Translations under genes and position numbers: made by a program
Assembly (NCBI RefSeq): GCF_042643145.1
Contig: NZ_JBHRSA010000041.1
Span: 124,001 to 188,000, forward strand
Direction of reading: 5' to 3'
Origin: Virgibacillus_O xinjiangensis
GTDB lineage: Bacteria > Bacillota > Bacilli > Bacillales > Amphibacillaceae
DNA length: 64,000 nucleotides
Shown: piece by piece, positions 33,053 to 41,591 of the stretch
How positions within the stretch are numbered: position 1 is the first letter of the stretch
How the letters are laid out: each line of letters begins with the position of its first letter
Notes under the pieces: model-generated
Database searches by the model: none
What the model was told of the DNA's origin: nothing
The model's input: only the letters and a program-made list of their open reading frames with translations

Positions 33053-36000
33053 GCCAATCTACCTCCTTCATTTTGCGGATGATCACATTCAGATCCCGCT
33101 GGTTCCCTGTTGGGCCATAATAGTTGAAGCCGTAGCTCAGCTGTGCATAGCCGCCGATCATATGTGTAGGCTTCACATGTATACGGGTAGGACTGTTATG
33201 GGTGCCGCCCCTGTTCTTCGTCAGTTTCGTTCCAGGTGTATGGATATGGCGATCCTGTGCATGGTGCATGAATGCCATGGTCCTTGGAATCCGGTGGGAT
33301 ACAACTGCCCGTGCCACAACGACACCATTTCGGTTGAAGCATTCAATCCAATCATTATCCTCGATATCCGCATCTGCGGCATCGTCCTTATTCAGCCAGA
33401 TCGTCGGCCCTCCGCGGAATAATGTAAGCATTGGCTGTGCATCAAAGTACATGCTGTGAATCGACCATTTATTATGCGGTGTCAGGTAATTAAGCGTAAT
33501 CTCTTTTCCTTCTACCTCCGGACGGTTTTCCCTGAAAGGACGGTGGTTCAGAATCGGCTTGAATACTGCCATCGTTTCTCCAAATTCTTTCATCATTTCA
33601 TGGTCGACGAAGAACGATTGTCTTCCAGTGATCGTACGGAATGGAATCAACTTCTCGATATTGGTAGTAAAAGGCGAATACCTCCTGCCTCCCTTTTCCG
33701 ATCCGCTAAATGCCGGTGAAGTGATGACTGTCTTTGGCTGAGCCGTAATCTGGTCAAATGTGAATAATTCTTCTTCTCTTTCCTCAGCAAGGTCTTTCAG
33801 TTCCAGATCCGTTTTCTTCTCCAGTGCCTCCCATGCCTTGACTGCAACTTTGCCGTTGGTGGTGGACGATAGCATCAGGATTGCTTCACAGGCATCTCTT
33901 GCACTGGTGATATCCGGACAACCATCAGCTATGCTGCCATCTTGGAGAGTGCCGATGGTTCGTTTCACCTGCTCATATTCCTTCTCCATGTTCCAATTGA
34001 TACCTTTTCCGCCATACGGCTGCTTGGCAATATTTGGACCAAGGGAGGTCATTTTCTTATAAACTTGTTTGAAGTCACGCTCCACCACATGGATCTGCGG
34101 CATCGTCTTTCCTGGAATCGGCTCGCATTCCCCTTTGGACCAGTCTTTGATTTCACCGAATGGCTGGGACATCTCGGCCGGTGTATCATGGTTCAATGGG
34201 GTAGCCACTACCTCTTTGATCGGCTCCATATCCAGCTCTTCCGCGAGGTCGGAGACTCCTTTCGCCACAGATTTGAAAATATCCCAATCTGATTTTGCTT
34301 CCCAAGGAGAAGCGATTGCGGGATTGAATGGATGGACGAATGGATGCATGTCTGTGCTCGAGAGGTCATGCTTCTCATACCAGGTTGCTGCCGGGAGAAT
34401 GACATCTGAGTAGAGAGCAGTACCGGCCATCCGGAAGTCCAGGTTGATTAGCAGATCCAGCTTCCCTTCTGGTGCTTCCTCATGCCACTTGATCTCCTCG
34501 GGACGAAGGGTATCTTCATCCGAGTTCATCATACCGTGACTGGTGCCAAGCAGGGTTTTCAGGAAATATTCATGCCCCTTGCCGGAACTGGAGATAAGAT
34601 TCGCTCTCCATACGAACAGGTTCCTTGGGAAATTCGCTTCATCATCCGGATCCTCTATTGCAAATTTAAGATTCTTATCCTTCAATTGTCCGGCAACATA
34701 TTTGCCAATATCTTCAACCGTTTCGTTTCCTGCCTCTACAGCTTCTTTGTGGATATCTATCCCGTTCCGGTCGAATGTCGGATAAGATGGAAGCCATCCG
34801 AGCCTTGCTGCCATAACGTTATAGTCTCCATGGTGGTCATACCTTGCTTTTTCTACATTGGCAGCTGTCAGGTCACTTACTGGTGTTTCTTCGTAGCGCC
34901 ATTGATTTGTCGCAAAGTAGAAGAAGGAAGTACCATTCTGCAATTTTGGTGGCCCGCCCCAGTCTTTCGCCGTGGCGATTGCACTCCACCCTTCAGCAGG
35001 CCGGAGTTTTTCCTGGCCTACATAGTGGGCCCATCCGCCTCCGTTCACTCCTTGGGCACCAACCATCAAGACAAGGTTGACGATCGCCCGGTAGATGGTA
35101 TCGGAGTTGAACCAGTGATTGATCCCTGCTCCCATAATAATCATGGAGCGTCCGTTAGTATCTACTGCATTTTGTGCGAACTCCCTGGCAATTTTGATTA
35201 CCAAAGAGCGGTCCACTCCGGTGATCTGTTCCTGCCATGCCGGGGAAAATGGAGCTATCTCATCATAGCTGGCTGCTGCTTCACCTCCAAGTCCACGGTC
35301 GATACCGTAGTTGGCCATCATCAAATCATAGACAGTAGCAACATATTGCACTTCACCGTCGATCTCTATTTTCTTCGCAGGTACTGCACGTGGAAGTACT
35401 TTCTTCGTATCATGATCGAAGTAAGGCATATCCACTTGGACAATCTCGTCCTCTTCTCCCAGGAAACTCAGTACAGGTTCAATTGCTTCGTTGGTGTTCT
35501 CATCCACCAATCGGAGATTCCATTTGCCCTGTTCGTCCCATCGGGAACCCATTGTTCCTTGTGGGATGGAAAACCCTCCAGTGCGCTGGTTGTACATCGC
35601 TGGTTTCCATTCATCATGCTCTGTCTTTATGCCCAGATCCTTTGCATGGAGGAACCGGTCAGCTGTCAGGCTGCCGTTTTGCTCTTTGAGCCTGACGGAA
35701 AATGGAAAATCGGTATAAGTCTTTGCATATTCTTCAAAATATGGAGTCTTCTCTTTATGGTAGAATTCGTTCAAGATGACATGCCCCATAGCCATGGCAA
35801 CCGCACCATCGGTACCTTGTTTCACCGACATCCAGTCATCTGCAAACTTTGTGGATTCTGCATAGTCTGGACTGACCGAGACTACTTTTGTTCCTTTATA
35901 ACGGGCCTCCACTAGAAAGTGTGCATCCGGTGTCCTGGTCATAGGTACGTTGGATCCCCAAGTCATGATGTAACTGGAATTGAACCAGTCGGAACTTTCC

Positions 36001-36725
36001 GGAACATCCGTCTGATCTCCCCAAATCTGTGGGGATGCAGGCGGTAGATCCGCATACCAATCATAGAAGCTTAGCATCGGTCCGCCGATCAAGGACATGA
36101 ATCTACTTCCCGCTGCATGACTGATCATCGACATTGCTGGGATCGGAGAAAAGCCTACGTTACGGTCAGGACCATACTTCAAGGTCGTGTATAGGACAGA
36201 TGCTGCCACCAATTTGGTCACCTCATCCCAGTCGGTACGGACAAGACCGCCCTTCCCTCTTGCCTGCTTGTATTGCTTCGCTTTCTCCTTGTCTTCCACA
36301 ATACTTTTCCAGGCTTCCAGCGGGGTCTCATGGTTCTTTAATGCTTCCCGCCACATGACGAGCAGTTTTTTACGAACATAAGGGTACTTCACCCGAAGAG
36401 GACTGTATATGTACCAGGAAAAACTGGCTCCCCTCGGACAGCCGCGTGGTTCAAATTCTGGCATGTCCGGCCCTGTCGTCGGATAATCGAGCTGCTGCCC
36501 TTCCCATGTGACAATTCCATCTTTTACATATATATTCCAGCTGCATGATCCGGTACAGTTCACCCCATGGGTGGATCGGATTACCTTGTCATGCTGCCAT
36601 CTTCTGCGGTAGACATTTTCCCAGTCACGATTTCCTTCTTGTAACTGGCTGTGATCATTTGAATACGTTTCTTTCGGCTTCAGATAGTTCAATCTCTGCC
36701 AAAGCGGGGATGGTTTCTTTTTCAT
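33042..36725 (-). CDS. narG: respiratory nitrate reductase alpha subunit (copy 1)
   Basis: 1227-aa catalytic subunit reducing nitrate to nitrite at a Mo-bis-MGD centre. FS0 ligands: His and Cys in STHGVNCTGSCSW and a further Cys in EPRGCPRGASFSW. The region DLPPASPQIWGDQTDVPESSDW contains the Mo-ligand Asp region of NarG. The rest is full length: GPDRNVGFSPIPAMSMISHAAG, MGAGINHWFNSDTIYRAIVNLVLMVGAQGVNGGGWAHY, and a C-terminal GGTHNSPTRIHVKPTHMIGGYAQLSYGFNYYGPTGNQRD. No twin-arginine signal. ATG 36725 has GGAGGG upstream; an ATG at 36779 without a site is rejected. Transcribed from an FNR-type promoter. Confidence 0.98.
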   Translation of the reverse strand: MKKKPSPLWQRLNYLKPKETYSNDHSQLQEGNRDWENVYRRRWQHDKVIRSTHGVNCTGSCSWNIYVKDGIVTWEGQQLDYPTTGPDMPEFEPRGCPRGASFSWYIYSPLRVKYPYVRKKLLVMWREALKNHETPLEAWKSIVEDKEKAKQYKQARGKGGLVRTDWDEVTKLVAASVLYTTLKYGPDRNVGFSPIPAMSMISHAAGSRFMSLIGGPMLSFYDWYADLPPASPQIWGDQTDVPESSDWFNSSYIMTWGSNVPMTRTPDAHFLVEARYKGTKVVSVSPDYAESTKFADDWMSVKQGTDGAVAMAMGHVILNEFYHKEKTPYFEEYAKTYTDFPFSVRLKEQNGSLTADRFLHAKDLGIKTEHDEWKPAMYNQRTGGFSIPQGTMGSRWDEQGKWNLRLVDENTNEAIEPVLSFLGEEDEIVQVDMPYFDHDTKKVLPRAVPAKKIEIDGEVQYVATVYDLMMANYGIDRGLGGEAAASYDEIAPFSPAWQEQITGVDRSLVIKIAREFAQNAVDTNGRSMIIMGAGINHWFNSDTIYRAIVNLVLMVGAQGVNGGGWAHYVGQEKLRPAEGWSAIATAKDWGGPPKLQNGTSFFYFATNQWRYEETPVSDLTAANVEKARYDHHGDYNVMAARLGWLPSYPTFDRNGIDIHKEAVEAGNETVEDIGKYVAGQLKDKNLKFAIEDPDDEANFPRNLFVWRANLISSSGKGHEYFLKTLLGTSHGMMNSDEDTLRPEEIKWHEEAPEGKLDLLINLDFRMAGTALYSDVILPAATWYEKHDLSSTDMHPFVHPFNPAIASPWEAKSDWDIFKSVAKGVSDLAEELDMEPIKEVVATPLNHDTPAEMSQPFGEIKDWSKGECEPIPGKTMPQIHVVERDFKQVYKKMTSLGPNIAKQPYGGKGINWNMEKEYEQVKRTIGTLQDGSIADGCPDITSARDACEAILMLSSTTNGKVAVKAWEALEKKTDLELKDLAEEREEELFTFDQITAQPKTVITSPAFSGSEKGGRRYSPFTTNIEKLIPFRTITGRQSFFVDHEMMKEFGETMAVFKPILNHRPFRENRPEVEGKEITLNYLTPHNKWSIHSMYFDAQPMLTLFRGGPTIWLNKDDAADADIEDNDWIECFNRNGVVVARAVVSHRIPRTMAFMHHAQDRHIHTPGTKLTKNRGGTHNSPTRIHVKPTHMIGGYAQLSYGFNYYGPTGNQRDLNVIIRKMKEVDWLEN

Positions 36726-36792
36726 GCTTGTCCCTCCAGACAACTGCTTTAAATGTTGTATCCCCATTGAACCACTCACCGGCTAATCCCGG

Positions 36793-36808
36793 TGTGAAGT
36801 TTTTCACA
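36793..36808 (-). promoter_or_regulatory. FNR box of narG1
   Basis: Perfect TGTGA-AGTTTT-TCACA, 68 bp before the narG1 start. A minus-strand -10-like TTCAAT (36771-36766) is centred 32 bp downstream. Confidence 0.8.
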
Positions 36809-36860
36809 CCCAAGAGATTTGTCACAGCCTGTTCACTTTTTCCATATTCTTCTGCATGAC

Positions 36861-36876
36861 TGTGATGTTTTTCACA
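36861..36876 (+). promoter_or_regulatory. FNR box of narK
   Basis: Perfect TGTGA-TGTTTT-TCACA, 68 bp before the narK start. A weak -10 TAGGCT (36898-36903) is centred 32 bp downstream. The site mirrors the narG1 box at the same distance from its gene. Confidence 0.8.
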
Positions 36877-36943
36877 GATACTTAAAATGGTATTCGGTAG
36901 GCTTGCATTAAACGTATCTAAACCAGAAAGGAAAGAAACTCCT

Positions 36944-38452
36944 ATGAAAAAACCTGGAATACAATTAACACTACAAACATCCAGTCTTGTCATCGGATTC
37001 ATGATTTGGGTCATCATTTCCTCATTGATGCCCAGTATTCAGGAGGACATTGATCTGACTGCAGGGCAAGTATCCCTTGTTACGGCGATACCAGTAATTC
37101 TTGGCTCCCTGTTGCGAATTCCTATCGGATTCTATACCAATCGGCTCGGGGCTAGATGGATCTTCATCATCAGTTTCATCGCCCTCTTGTTCCCGGTTTT
37201 CTACATTAGTATTGCGGACTCATTTATGGACCTGGTCATCGGCGGCTTGCTGCTTGGTATTGGAGGAGCGACCTTTTCCATCGGTGTAACCTCCCTGCCA
37301 AAGTACTACCCGAAAGAAAAGCATGGCCTTGTCAATGGAATATACGGGGTTGGTAATATTGGTACGGCAGCAACCACCTTTGCCGCACCTGTTCTGGCTC
37401 AGTCCATCGGCTGGCAGGCTACCGTCCGCCTTTTCCTTGTCCTGCTTTTGCTTTTCATCGTATTGAACTTCTTCTTCGGGGACAGGAAAGAGACAAAAGT
37501 GAAGAATTCCATGGTGGAACAGATCAAAGGTGTCTATAAAAATGCGACCCTGTGGTTCCTGAGCCTGTTCTACTTCATAACTTTCGGTGCATTCGTCGCC
37601 TTCACGGTATTCCTGCCGAATTTCCTGGTGAACAACTTTGGTTTGGATGCTGTGGATGCAGGTCTCCGCACTGCCGGCTTCATTGCTGTTGCTACCCTGC
37701 TCCGCCCTGTAGGGGGTTGGCTTGCCGATAAATTCAACGCCTTCATTATTTTGATGATTGTATTTATCAGTGTGGCCTTATCTGGTATTTTGCTGTCATT
37801 TTCACCGAATATTGAATGGTATACAGTCGGAGCATTGGCAGTTGCTGTTACTGTCGGGATCGGTAATGGTACGGTCTTCAAGCTTGTGCCGCTTTACTTT
37901 TCTAAACAAGCCGGTATCGTCAATGGAGTGGTGTCTGCGATGGGGGGACTTGGAGGATTCTTCCCGCCGCTTATCTTGACGAGTGTCTTCAATATTACCG
38001 GCCATTATGCCATTGGCTTCATGCTGATGTCCCAGTTCGCCCTCGTGAGCTTTGTTATTGTTGTTTTCATGTACTACCAAGATCAGATGAATGTAGAGAG
38101 GCAGATAATCCAACATACCGCCGAAGGAATCATGGTGACGAACAGACAGGGAGTCATCCAAGATGTCAATCCCGCTTTCACCGTGGTAACCGGCTATACC
38201 AAGGATGAAGCATTGGGGCAGACGCCATCCCTGCTTCATTCCGGTGAACAGGATCAAGCATTTTATAGAAAAATGTGGAAAGATATTGAAGAGAAGGGGT
38301 TCTGGGAAGGAGAGATCTGGAACCGACGCAAAAATGGAGAAATTTACAAGGAATGGCTGACCATCAGTGCTATCCGTAGTGATGTGGGAACCATTAAATA
38401 TTACGTAGGCATGTTCAATGATTTGACAGAACCCAACAGGCCAGCAGAGTAG
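36944..38452 (+). CDS. narK: NarK-type nitrate/nitrite transporter fused to a PAS domain
   Basis: 502 aa. Residues 1 to about 380 are a 12-helix MFS transporter of the nitrate/nitrite porter family, with the nitrate signature GGLLLGIGGATFSIGVTSLPKYYPKEKHGLVNGIYGVGNIGT and a second matching block (AVAVTVGIGNGTVFKLVPLYF). Residues about 386-502 are a complete PAS domain: HTAEGIMVTNRQGVIQDVNPAFTVVTGYTKDEALGQ, then the PAC-like EIWNRRKNGEIYKEWLTISAIRSDVGTIKYYVGMFNDLTE. B. subtilis NarK is about 395 aa and lacks this part. No kinase, GGDEF or HTH follows. ATG 36944 follows a GAAAGGAAAG site. Under an FNR promoter, divergent from narG1 and convergent with fnr paralogue 2. Confidence 0.95.
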   Translation: MKKPGIQLTLQTSSLVIGFMIWVIISSLMPSIQEDIDLTAGQVSLVTAIPVILGSLLRIPIGFYTNRLGARWIFIISFIALLFPVFYISIADSFMDLVIGGLLLGIGGATFSIGVTSLPKYYPKEKHGLVNGIYGVGNIGTAATTFAAPVLAQSIGWQATVRLFLVLLLLFIVLNFFFGDRKETKVKNSMVEQIKGVYKNATLWFLSLFYFITFGAFVAFTVFLPNFLVNNFGLDAVDAGLRTAGFIAVATLLRPVGGWLADKFNAFIILMIVFISVALSGILLSFSPNIEWYTVGALAVAVTVGIGNGTVFKLVPLYFSKQAGIVNGVVSAMGGLGGFFPPLILTSVFNITGHYAIGFMLMSQFALVSFVIVVFMYYQDQMNVERQIIQHTAEGIMVTNRQGVIQDVNPAFTVVTGYTKDEALGQTPSLLHSGEQDQAFYRKMWKDIEEKGFWEGEIWNRRKNGEIYKEWLTISAIRSDVGTIKYYVGMFNDLTEPNRPAE

Positions 38453-38458
38453 TCGAAC

Positions 38459-38509
38459 AAAAAGCGGAAGACATCAGGATGTATACCCCTGGCGTCTTCC
38501 GCTTTTCTT
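38459..38509. terminator. bidirectional terminator between narK and fnr paralogue 2
   Basis: A perfect 12-bp stem AAAGCGGAAGAC/GTCTTCCGCTTT (38461-38472 with 38494-38505), with A and T runs outside. Confidence 0.9.
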
Positions 38510-38535
38510 CTCTTCCTATGGAGGAAACTCTGCGA

Positions 38536-39249
38536 TCAAAGCCTGCAGATCTCCACCGGGCATTCTTCGCATTGGTTGATTTCCTTCAATCCCCCCAGAT
38601 TGAGAATGGAAATCTTCCCCTGCTCATAGTCGATCAGCCCATCCTTTTTAAACCCTGTCAACAGCCGATTGACTGTCTCTCTGGTGGCTCCGACCATTTT
38701 GGCCAGTTCCATATTGGTGAATTTTCTGCTTATGGTAATTTCCTCCCCATCGTCTTGTCCGTATGTATTGGAGATACGGATCAACATGGATGCCAATGCT
38801 CCATTCTTACCATAGAGCAGAAGATCCCTCAGTTTCATATGGGTGTATTGCTGTGTGTGGCTGAGCCATTGGGTGAATTCCAATGCGAGCGTGCCGTTTT
38901 CTTTCATCAGCTGCTCCAGCTCCTTTCTGCGGATCACTCCTACTGTTGTGTCCTCAAGAACTTCCGCGGTAAAGGCACAGAGCGGGTGCTGATCTGGAAG
39001 GTACTCACCAAACATGTCACCAGGGAAGTAATAGTACATGGCTATTTCCTTTCCCTCATCACTTACTTTGGTCAGTCGCACCTTCCCCTCCCTCAGGTAG
39101 AACAGTTTACCGGTGTCGTCGCCCTCCCAGTAAATGCTCGATCCTTTAACAAATGTTTCCGGATGCATGATCGCTTCTATCTCTCTCTTGCAATCCTCCG
39201 AGAAAATTCTCGTATTCCTCTCCACTGTTAACTGATTGACCAAGTGCAT
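38536..39249 (-). CDS. fnr: FNR regulator (paralogue 2), C-terminal Fe-S type
   Basis: 237 aa, the length of B. subtilis FNR, and placed next to narK as in that species. Sensor beta roll about 20-125, winged helix with FTNMELAKMVGATRETVNRLLTGFKKDGLI. C-terminal QCEECPVEIC has the same 3- and 5-residue cysteine spacing as paralogue 1 and as the B. subtilis Fe-S ligands. R-E-T-V-N-R predicts TGTGA half sites. It is likely the principal nar regulator by synteny. The upstream intergenic space is shared with ric. Confidence 0.94.
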   Translation of the reverse strand: MHLVNQLTVERNTRIFSEDCKREIEAIMHPETFVKGSSIYWEGDDTGKLFYLREGKVRLTKVSDEGKEIAMYYYFPGDMFGEYLPDQHPLCAFTAEVLEDTTVGVIRRKELEQLMKENGTLALEFTQWLSHTQQYTHMKLRDLLLYGKNGALASMLIRISNTYGQDDGEEITISRKFTNMELAKMVGATRETVNRLLTGFKKDGLIDYEQGKISILNLGGLKEINQCEECPVEICRL

Positions 39250-39391
39250 TGCCTTCGCCCCTTTCAGTGAAGTGAATGATATCTCTGTAAATGGAATATT
39301 ATGACTATAGCCAATTATAAATGATTTATCCCCTCTACTTCCAACAATAACTGATGTTGGACGACAAATATTTTTATAAAAACCTTTCCCC

Positions 39392-39434
39392 AGTGATGCA
39401 AATCACTGACCCATTAACCTTCATCCCTTATCAT
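39392..39434 (+). promoter_or_regulatory. FNR-like promoter of ric
   Basis: Palindrome AGTGA-TGCAAA-TCACT (39392-39407), an FNR box with both outer bases changed, and -10 TATCAT (39429-39434) centred 32 bp downstream. Confidence 0.65.
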
Positions 39435-39465
39435 AAAGACAAGACATTAATTGGAGGTAGAGTTG

Positions 39466-40158
39466 ATGAACACATTTACTGTTGAACATACACCGGCAAA
39501 TATAGTGAAGGTTTTCCCAAAGGCAAGCGATTTGTTCAAAGTCCATCAAATTGATTTTTGCTGTGGCGGCCATCGCCCCCTGAAAGAAAGCTTTGAAGAG
39601 AAAAACCTGGACGAACAAAGTATCCTATCTGAACTGAATCAGGCTTTCACCCGCTGGCAAGAAGAAGGCAATCAGGCAACTGACTGGGATACCGCTTCAT
39701 TGACGGAATTGGTAGACCATATTGTTCACCGGCATCACGCCTATTTGATGGAGGAACTGCCTGCGCTTGGTCAGTTTGTCACCAAAATTTATCGTAAACA
39801 TGGGGAAAACCAACCACATCTTAAAGAGCTGCATAAATTGTACGGCAAGTTCATGACCGAAATGGAGGAGCATACCATCAAAGAAGAAAATGATGTATTC
39901 CCCCTCATTAAAGAGTACGAGCAAAATCCGTCAGATGCATTAATAAGACAGATCCATGAGGCCAATGGCGAGTTGGAAAGCGAACATGATGAAGTTGGCA
40001 AGCTGCTGAAAGAAATGCGCCGGATCACCGATGGTTTCAAGCCGCATGCCAATGCCTGCGGATCCTATCAAATAACCTATGCCCGGTTGAAAGAATTAGA
40101 GGATAATACGTTCCAACATATCCACCTGGAGAACAATATCCTTTTCCCACGTATATGA
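39466..40158 (+). CDS. ric: Ric/ScdA-family iron-sulfur cluster repair di-iron protein
   Basis: 230-aa cytoplasmic protein (ScdA/YtfE/DnrN family) that repairs Fe-S clusters damaged by NO or oxidants. The N-terminal ScdA domain has the conserved DFCCGGHRPL at about residue 27. The hemerythrin-like di-iron domain follows, with ligand His/Glu in VDHIVHRHHAYLMEELP, HKLYGKFMTEMEEHTIKEENDVFP, ELESEHDEVG and FQHIHLENNILFP. GGAGG precedes ATG 39466 (TTG 39451 lies within that site). It has its own FNR-like promoter and terminator. Confidence 0.96.
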   Translation: MNTFTVEHTPANIVKVFPKASDLFKVHQIDFCCGGHRPLKESFEEKNLDEQSILSELNQAFTRWQEEGNQATDWDTASLTELVDHIVHRHHAYLMEELPALGQFVTKIYRKHGENQPHLKELHKLYGKFMTEMEEHTIKEENDVFPLIKEYEQNPSDALIRQIHEANGELESEHDEVGKLLKEMRRITDGFKPHANACGSYQITYARLKELEDNTFQHIHLENNILFPRI

Positions 40159-40224
40159 TTCTATACAGTGGCCAAGAGGGAAAGTAAATAAAGAAATACA
40201 GCAACAATTAAATGATCAAGGAAG

Positions 40225-40262
40225 CGGCATACCAATCGGATAACGGTTGGTATGCCGTTTTC
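40225..40262 (+). terminator. terminator after ric
   Basis: CGGCATACCAA/TTGGTATGCCG stem followed by TTTTC. Confidence 0.9.
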
Positions 40263-40440
40263 GTTGTGGCAGAAACCGTGGTCGATTCCTTCTATGGGAG
40301 CCATCGCTGCGGAGACTCCAGTGATACAACACGAGTCCGAAGACCTTGGAAGAAGCGTTCTGTCGGAGCGAGTGCTGGATATCGGCTGGAGCGCGAATTT
40401 ATCAGCAGCACGTTCAGGATATCAAGGTGCGAATGCACTC
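40263..40440. repeat. decayed copy of the interspersed Bacillaceae repeat
   Basis: Contains CACGAGTCCGAAGACC and GGAAGAAGCGTTCT (about 40330-40365), nearly identical to 63888-63922 in this window, and a nearby GGAGACTCC palindrome fragment. Short ORFs through it (from 40212 and 40252) have no ribosome site and are not called. Confidence 0.6.
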
Positions 40441-40469
40441 CTCCCCAAGTTTCAATTTCTTTCAAATAA

Positions 40470-40511
40470 TTGACCTATGTCAAGGATTTATAGAAGTAAA
40501 TAGCAGATAAT
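40470..40511 (+). promoter_or_regulatory. TTGAC-N4-GTCAA operator and promoter of the 40534 operon
   Basis: Perfect palindrome TTGAC-CTAT-GTCAA (40470-40483) and -10 GATAAT (40506-40511). Centres are 32 bp apart, the same class II spacing as the FNR-type promoters here, but the half site is of the FNR/DNR (TTGA) kind. Confidence 0.65.
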
Positions 40512-40533
40512 TGAGACAAAGGAGGAGATACTC

Positions 40534-40713
40534 ATGAAACAAAACCAAATGTACCAAGAGAATTTCGATGTAGACCGGATGATTAATGAAGGCCTTGGCG
40601 GCGGCTTTATTCTATATGGCTATGATGAAAGTAAATATGAAGATCCCTCGCATGTTTCACAGCTAGTAGAACAAGCGGATAGTCCTGCCAGAGAGGAGTT
40701 GACCTCAGCATGA
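40534..40713 (+). CDS. 59-aa acidic protein, first gene of an unknown membrane operon
   Basis: Begins MKQNQMYQENFDVDRMINEG; the middle is GLGGGFILYGYDESKYEDP and the end EQADSPAREELTSA. A strong AAAGGAGGAG lies 7 nt before the ATG, and the stop overlaps the next gene by ATGA, so translation is coupled; this supports a real gene despite its size. It is soluble and acidic, with a glycine-rich centre. No family is recognised. It is directly downstream of the TTGAC-N4-GTCAA promoter, so it is the leader cistron of the unit running to 42545. Confidence 0.75.
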   Translation: MKQNQMYQENFDVDRMINEGLGGGFILYGYDESKYEDPSHVSQLVEQADSPAREELTSA

Positions 40714-41057
40714 TAAGTTTCCTCTCTCTTCAAACCATTTCACCTGATGTAGGTCCTTCCAGCCTTTCCTTGCTAATCCTGAGCGCTGCAATTCTATCAC
40801 TTGGAGTTTCTGTCATGTTGCGAAGTATGAGACTGTTTCTTGCTCAAATTGCTCTACTGGCAATTCTTCCAGCAGCAGAAGCAACATGGTTGGCTATTTT
40901 ATCAGCCATCCTAGAAGCCCTTCTCATCGGCTTTCTGCTTATTCGTTTTAAAATGGCAGTGGACCGGAATTACCGTCTCGTTCTTGAGAAGACTCATCAA
41001 ATTCCTCCCCAGATGACAGCTGAAGGAGCAAATGGAAGCCAGTCATCTTTTCTATAG
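40710..41057 (+). CDS. 115-aa membrane protein of unknown function
   Basis: Three hydrophobic segments (about 17-37, 41-60 and 62-80) followed by a basic and polar cytoplasmic tail (RFKMAVDRNYRLVLEKTHQIPPQ). The ATG shares bases with the stop of the 59-aa gene, and GAGAGGAG lies about 12 nt upstream. No His or Cys ligand pattern is apparent. Second gene of the unknown operon. Confidence 0.72.
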   Translation: MISFLSLQTISPDVGPSSLSLLILSAAILSLGVSVMLRSMRLFLAQIALLAILPAAEATWLAILSAILEALLIGFLLIRFKMAVDRNYRLVLEKTHQIPPQMTAEGANGSQSSFL

Positions 41058-41099
41058 ATGAAAAAGCGGCCAGTAGACCAATAGGAAGGAGAGCCACCA

Positions 41100-41585
41100 A
41101 TGCGTGAGATTGTTCTTATCCTCCATATATTCCTAGGCATCATTTGGGTCGGGGGCATTTTGTTCATCGGCTGGGGAGTCTTCCCTGCTGTGATGAAGAT
41201 GTCTTATCAAAGTCAGCGCCAATTCTTGACCAGTCTGATGAGGTGGTCGCACCCCCTGTTGACGGCTGCAGGAATGGGCGTCGGTATCACCGGCATACTG
41301 CTCGGAGCTATCCTTGGTCCTGTGAAAAGTTGGGACTTTCTTTGGAATACGGCATATGGAAACATATGGCTGGCTGCATTACTGGTGGGTGGTTTTACCC
41401 TGCTATGGGGGATAGGAATCGGTTACAGGGAGACGATGCTGGTGCTCACCGATGATTATTTTTGGCAGGAGGCAGAAAAAGGAAACGGGAAACCACTGTT
41501 CCGGCAACTTTTTCGTATAGCTGTACTGGAATCATTCGAGATAGCGGGTTTCCTCGTGCTGATTATCCTGATGATGAAAATCTAA
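41100..41585 (+). CDS. CopD-like four-helix membrane protein
   Basis: 161 aa with four helices. The pattern resembles CopD/DUF2269-type membrane proteins: ILHIFLGIIWVGGILFIGWGVFP (His9 in helix 1) and RWSHPLLTAAGMGVGITGILLG (His in helix 2), then WLAALLVGGFTLLWGIGIGYRE and a last helix. Paired histidines in helices 1 and 2 could bind heme b or copper. AGGAGAG precedes the ATG. Third gene of the unknown operon, 42 bp after the previous gene. Specific function unknown. Confidence 0.78.
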   Translation: MREIVLILHIFLGIIWVGGILFIGWGVFPAVMKMSYQSQRQFLTSLMRWSHPLLTAAGMGVGITGILLGAILGPVKSWDFLWNTAYGNIWLAALLVGGFTLLWGIGIGYRETMLVLTDDYFWQEAEKGNGKPLFRQLFRIAVLESFEIAGFLVLIILMMKI

Positions 41586-41591
41586 TTTAAT

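Noticed and set aside
34482..35915. 477-codon open frame on the plus strand
   Set aside because: It is the complement of narG1, with cysteine- and phenylalanine-rich nonsense composition and no ribosome site; narG1 is unmistakable.
40212..40473. short plus-strand ORFs after ric
   Set aside because: They run through the ric terminator and a decayed repeat and lack ribosome sites.
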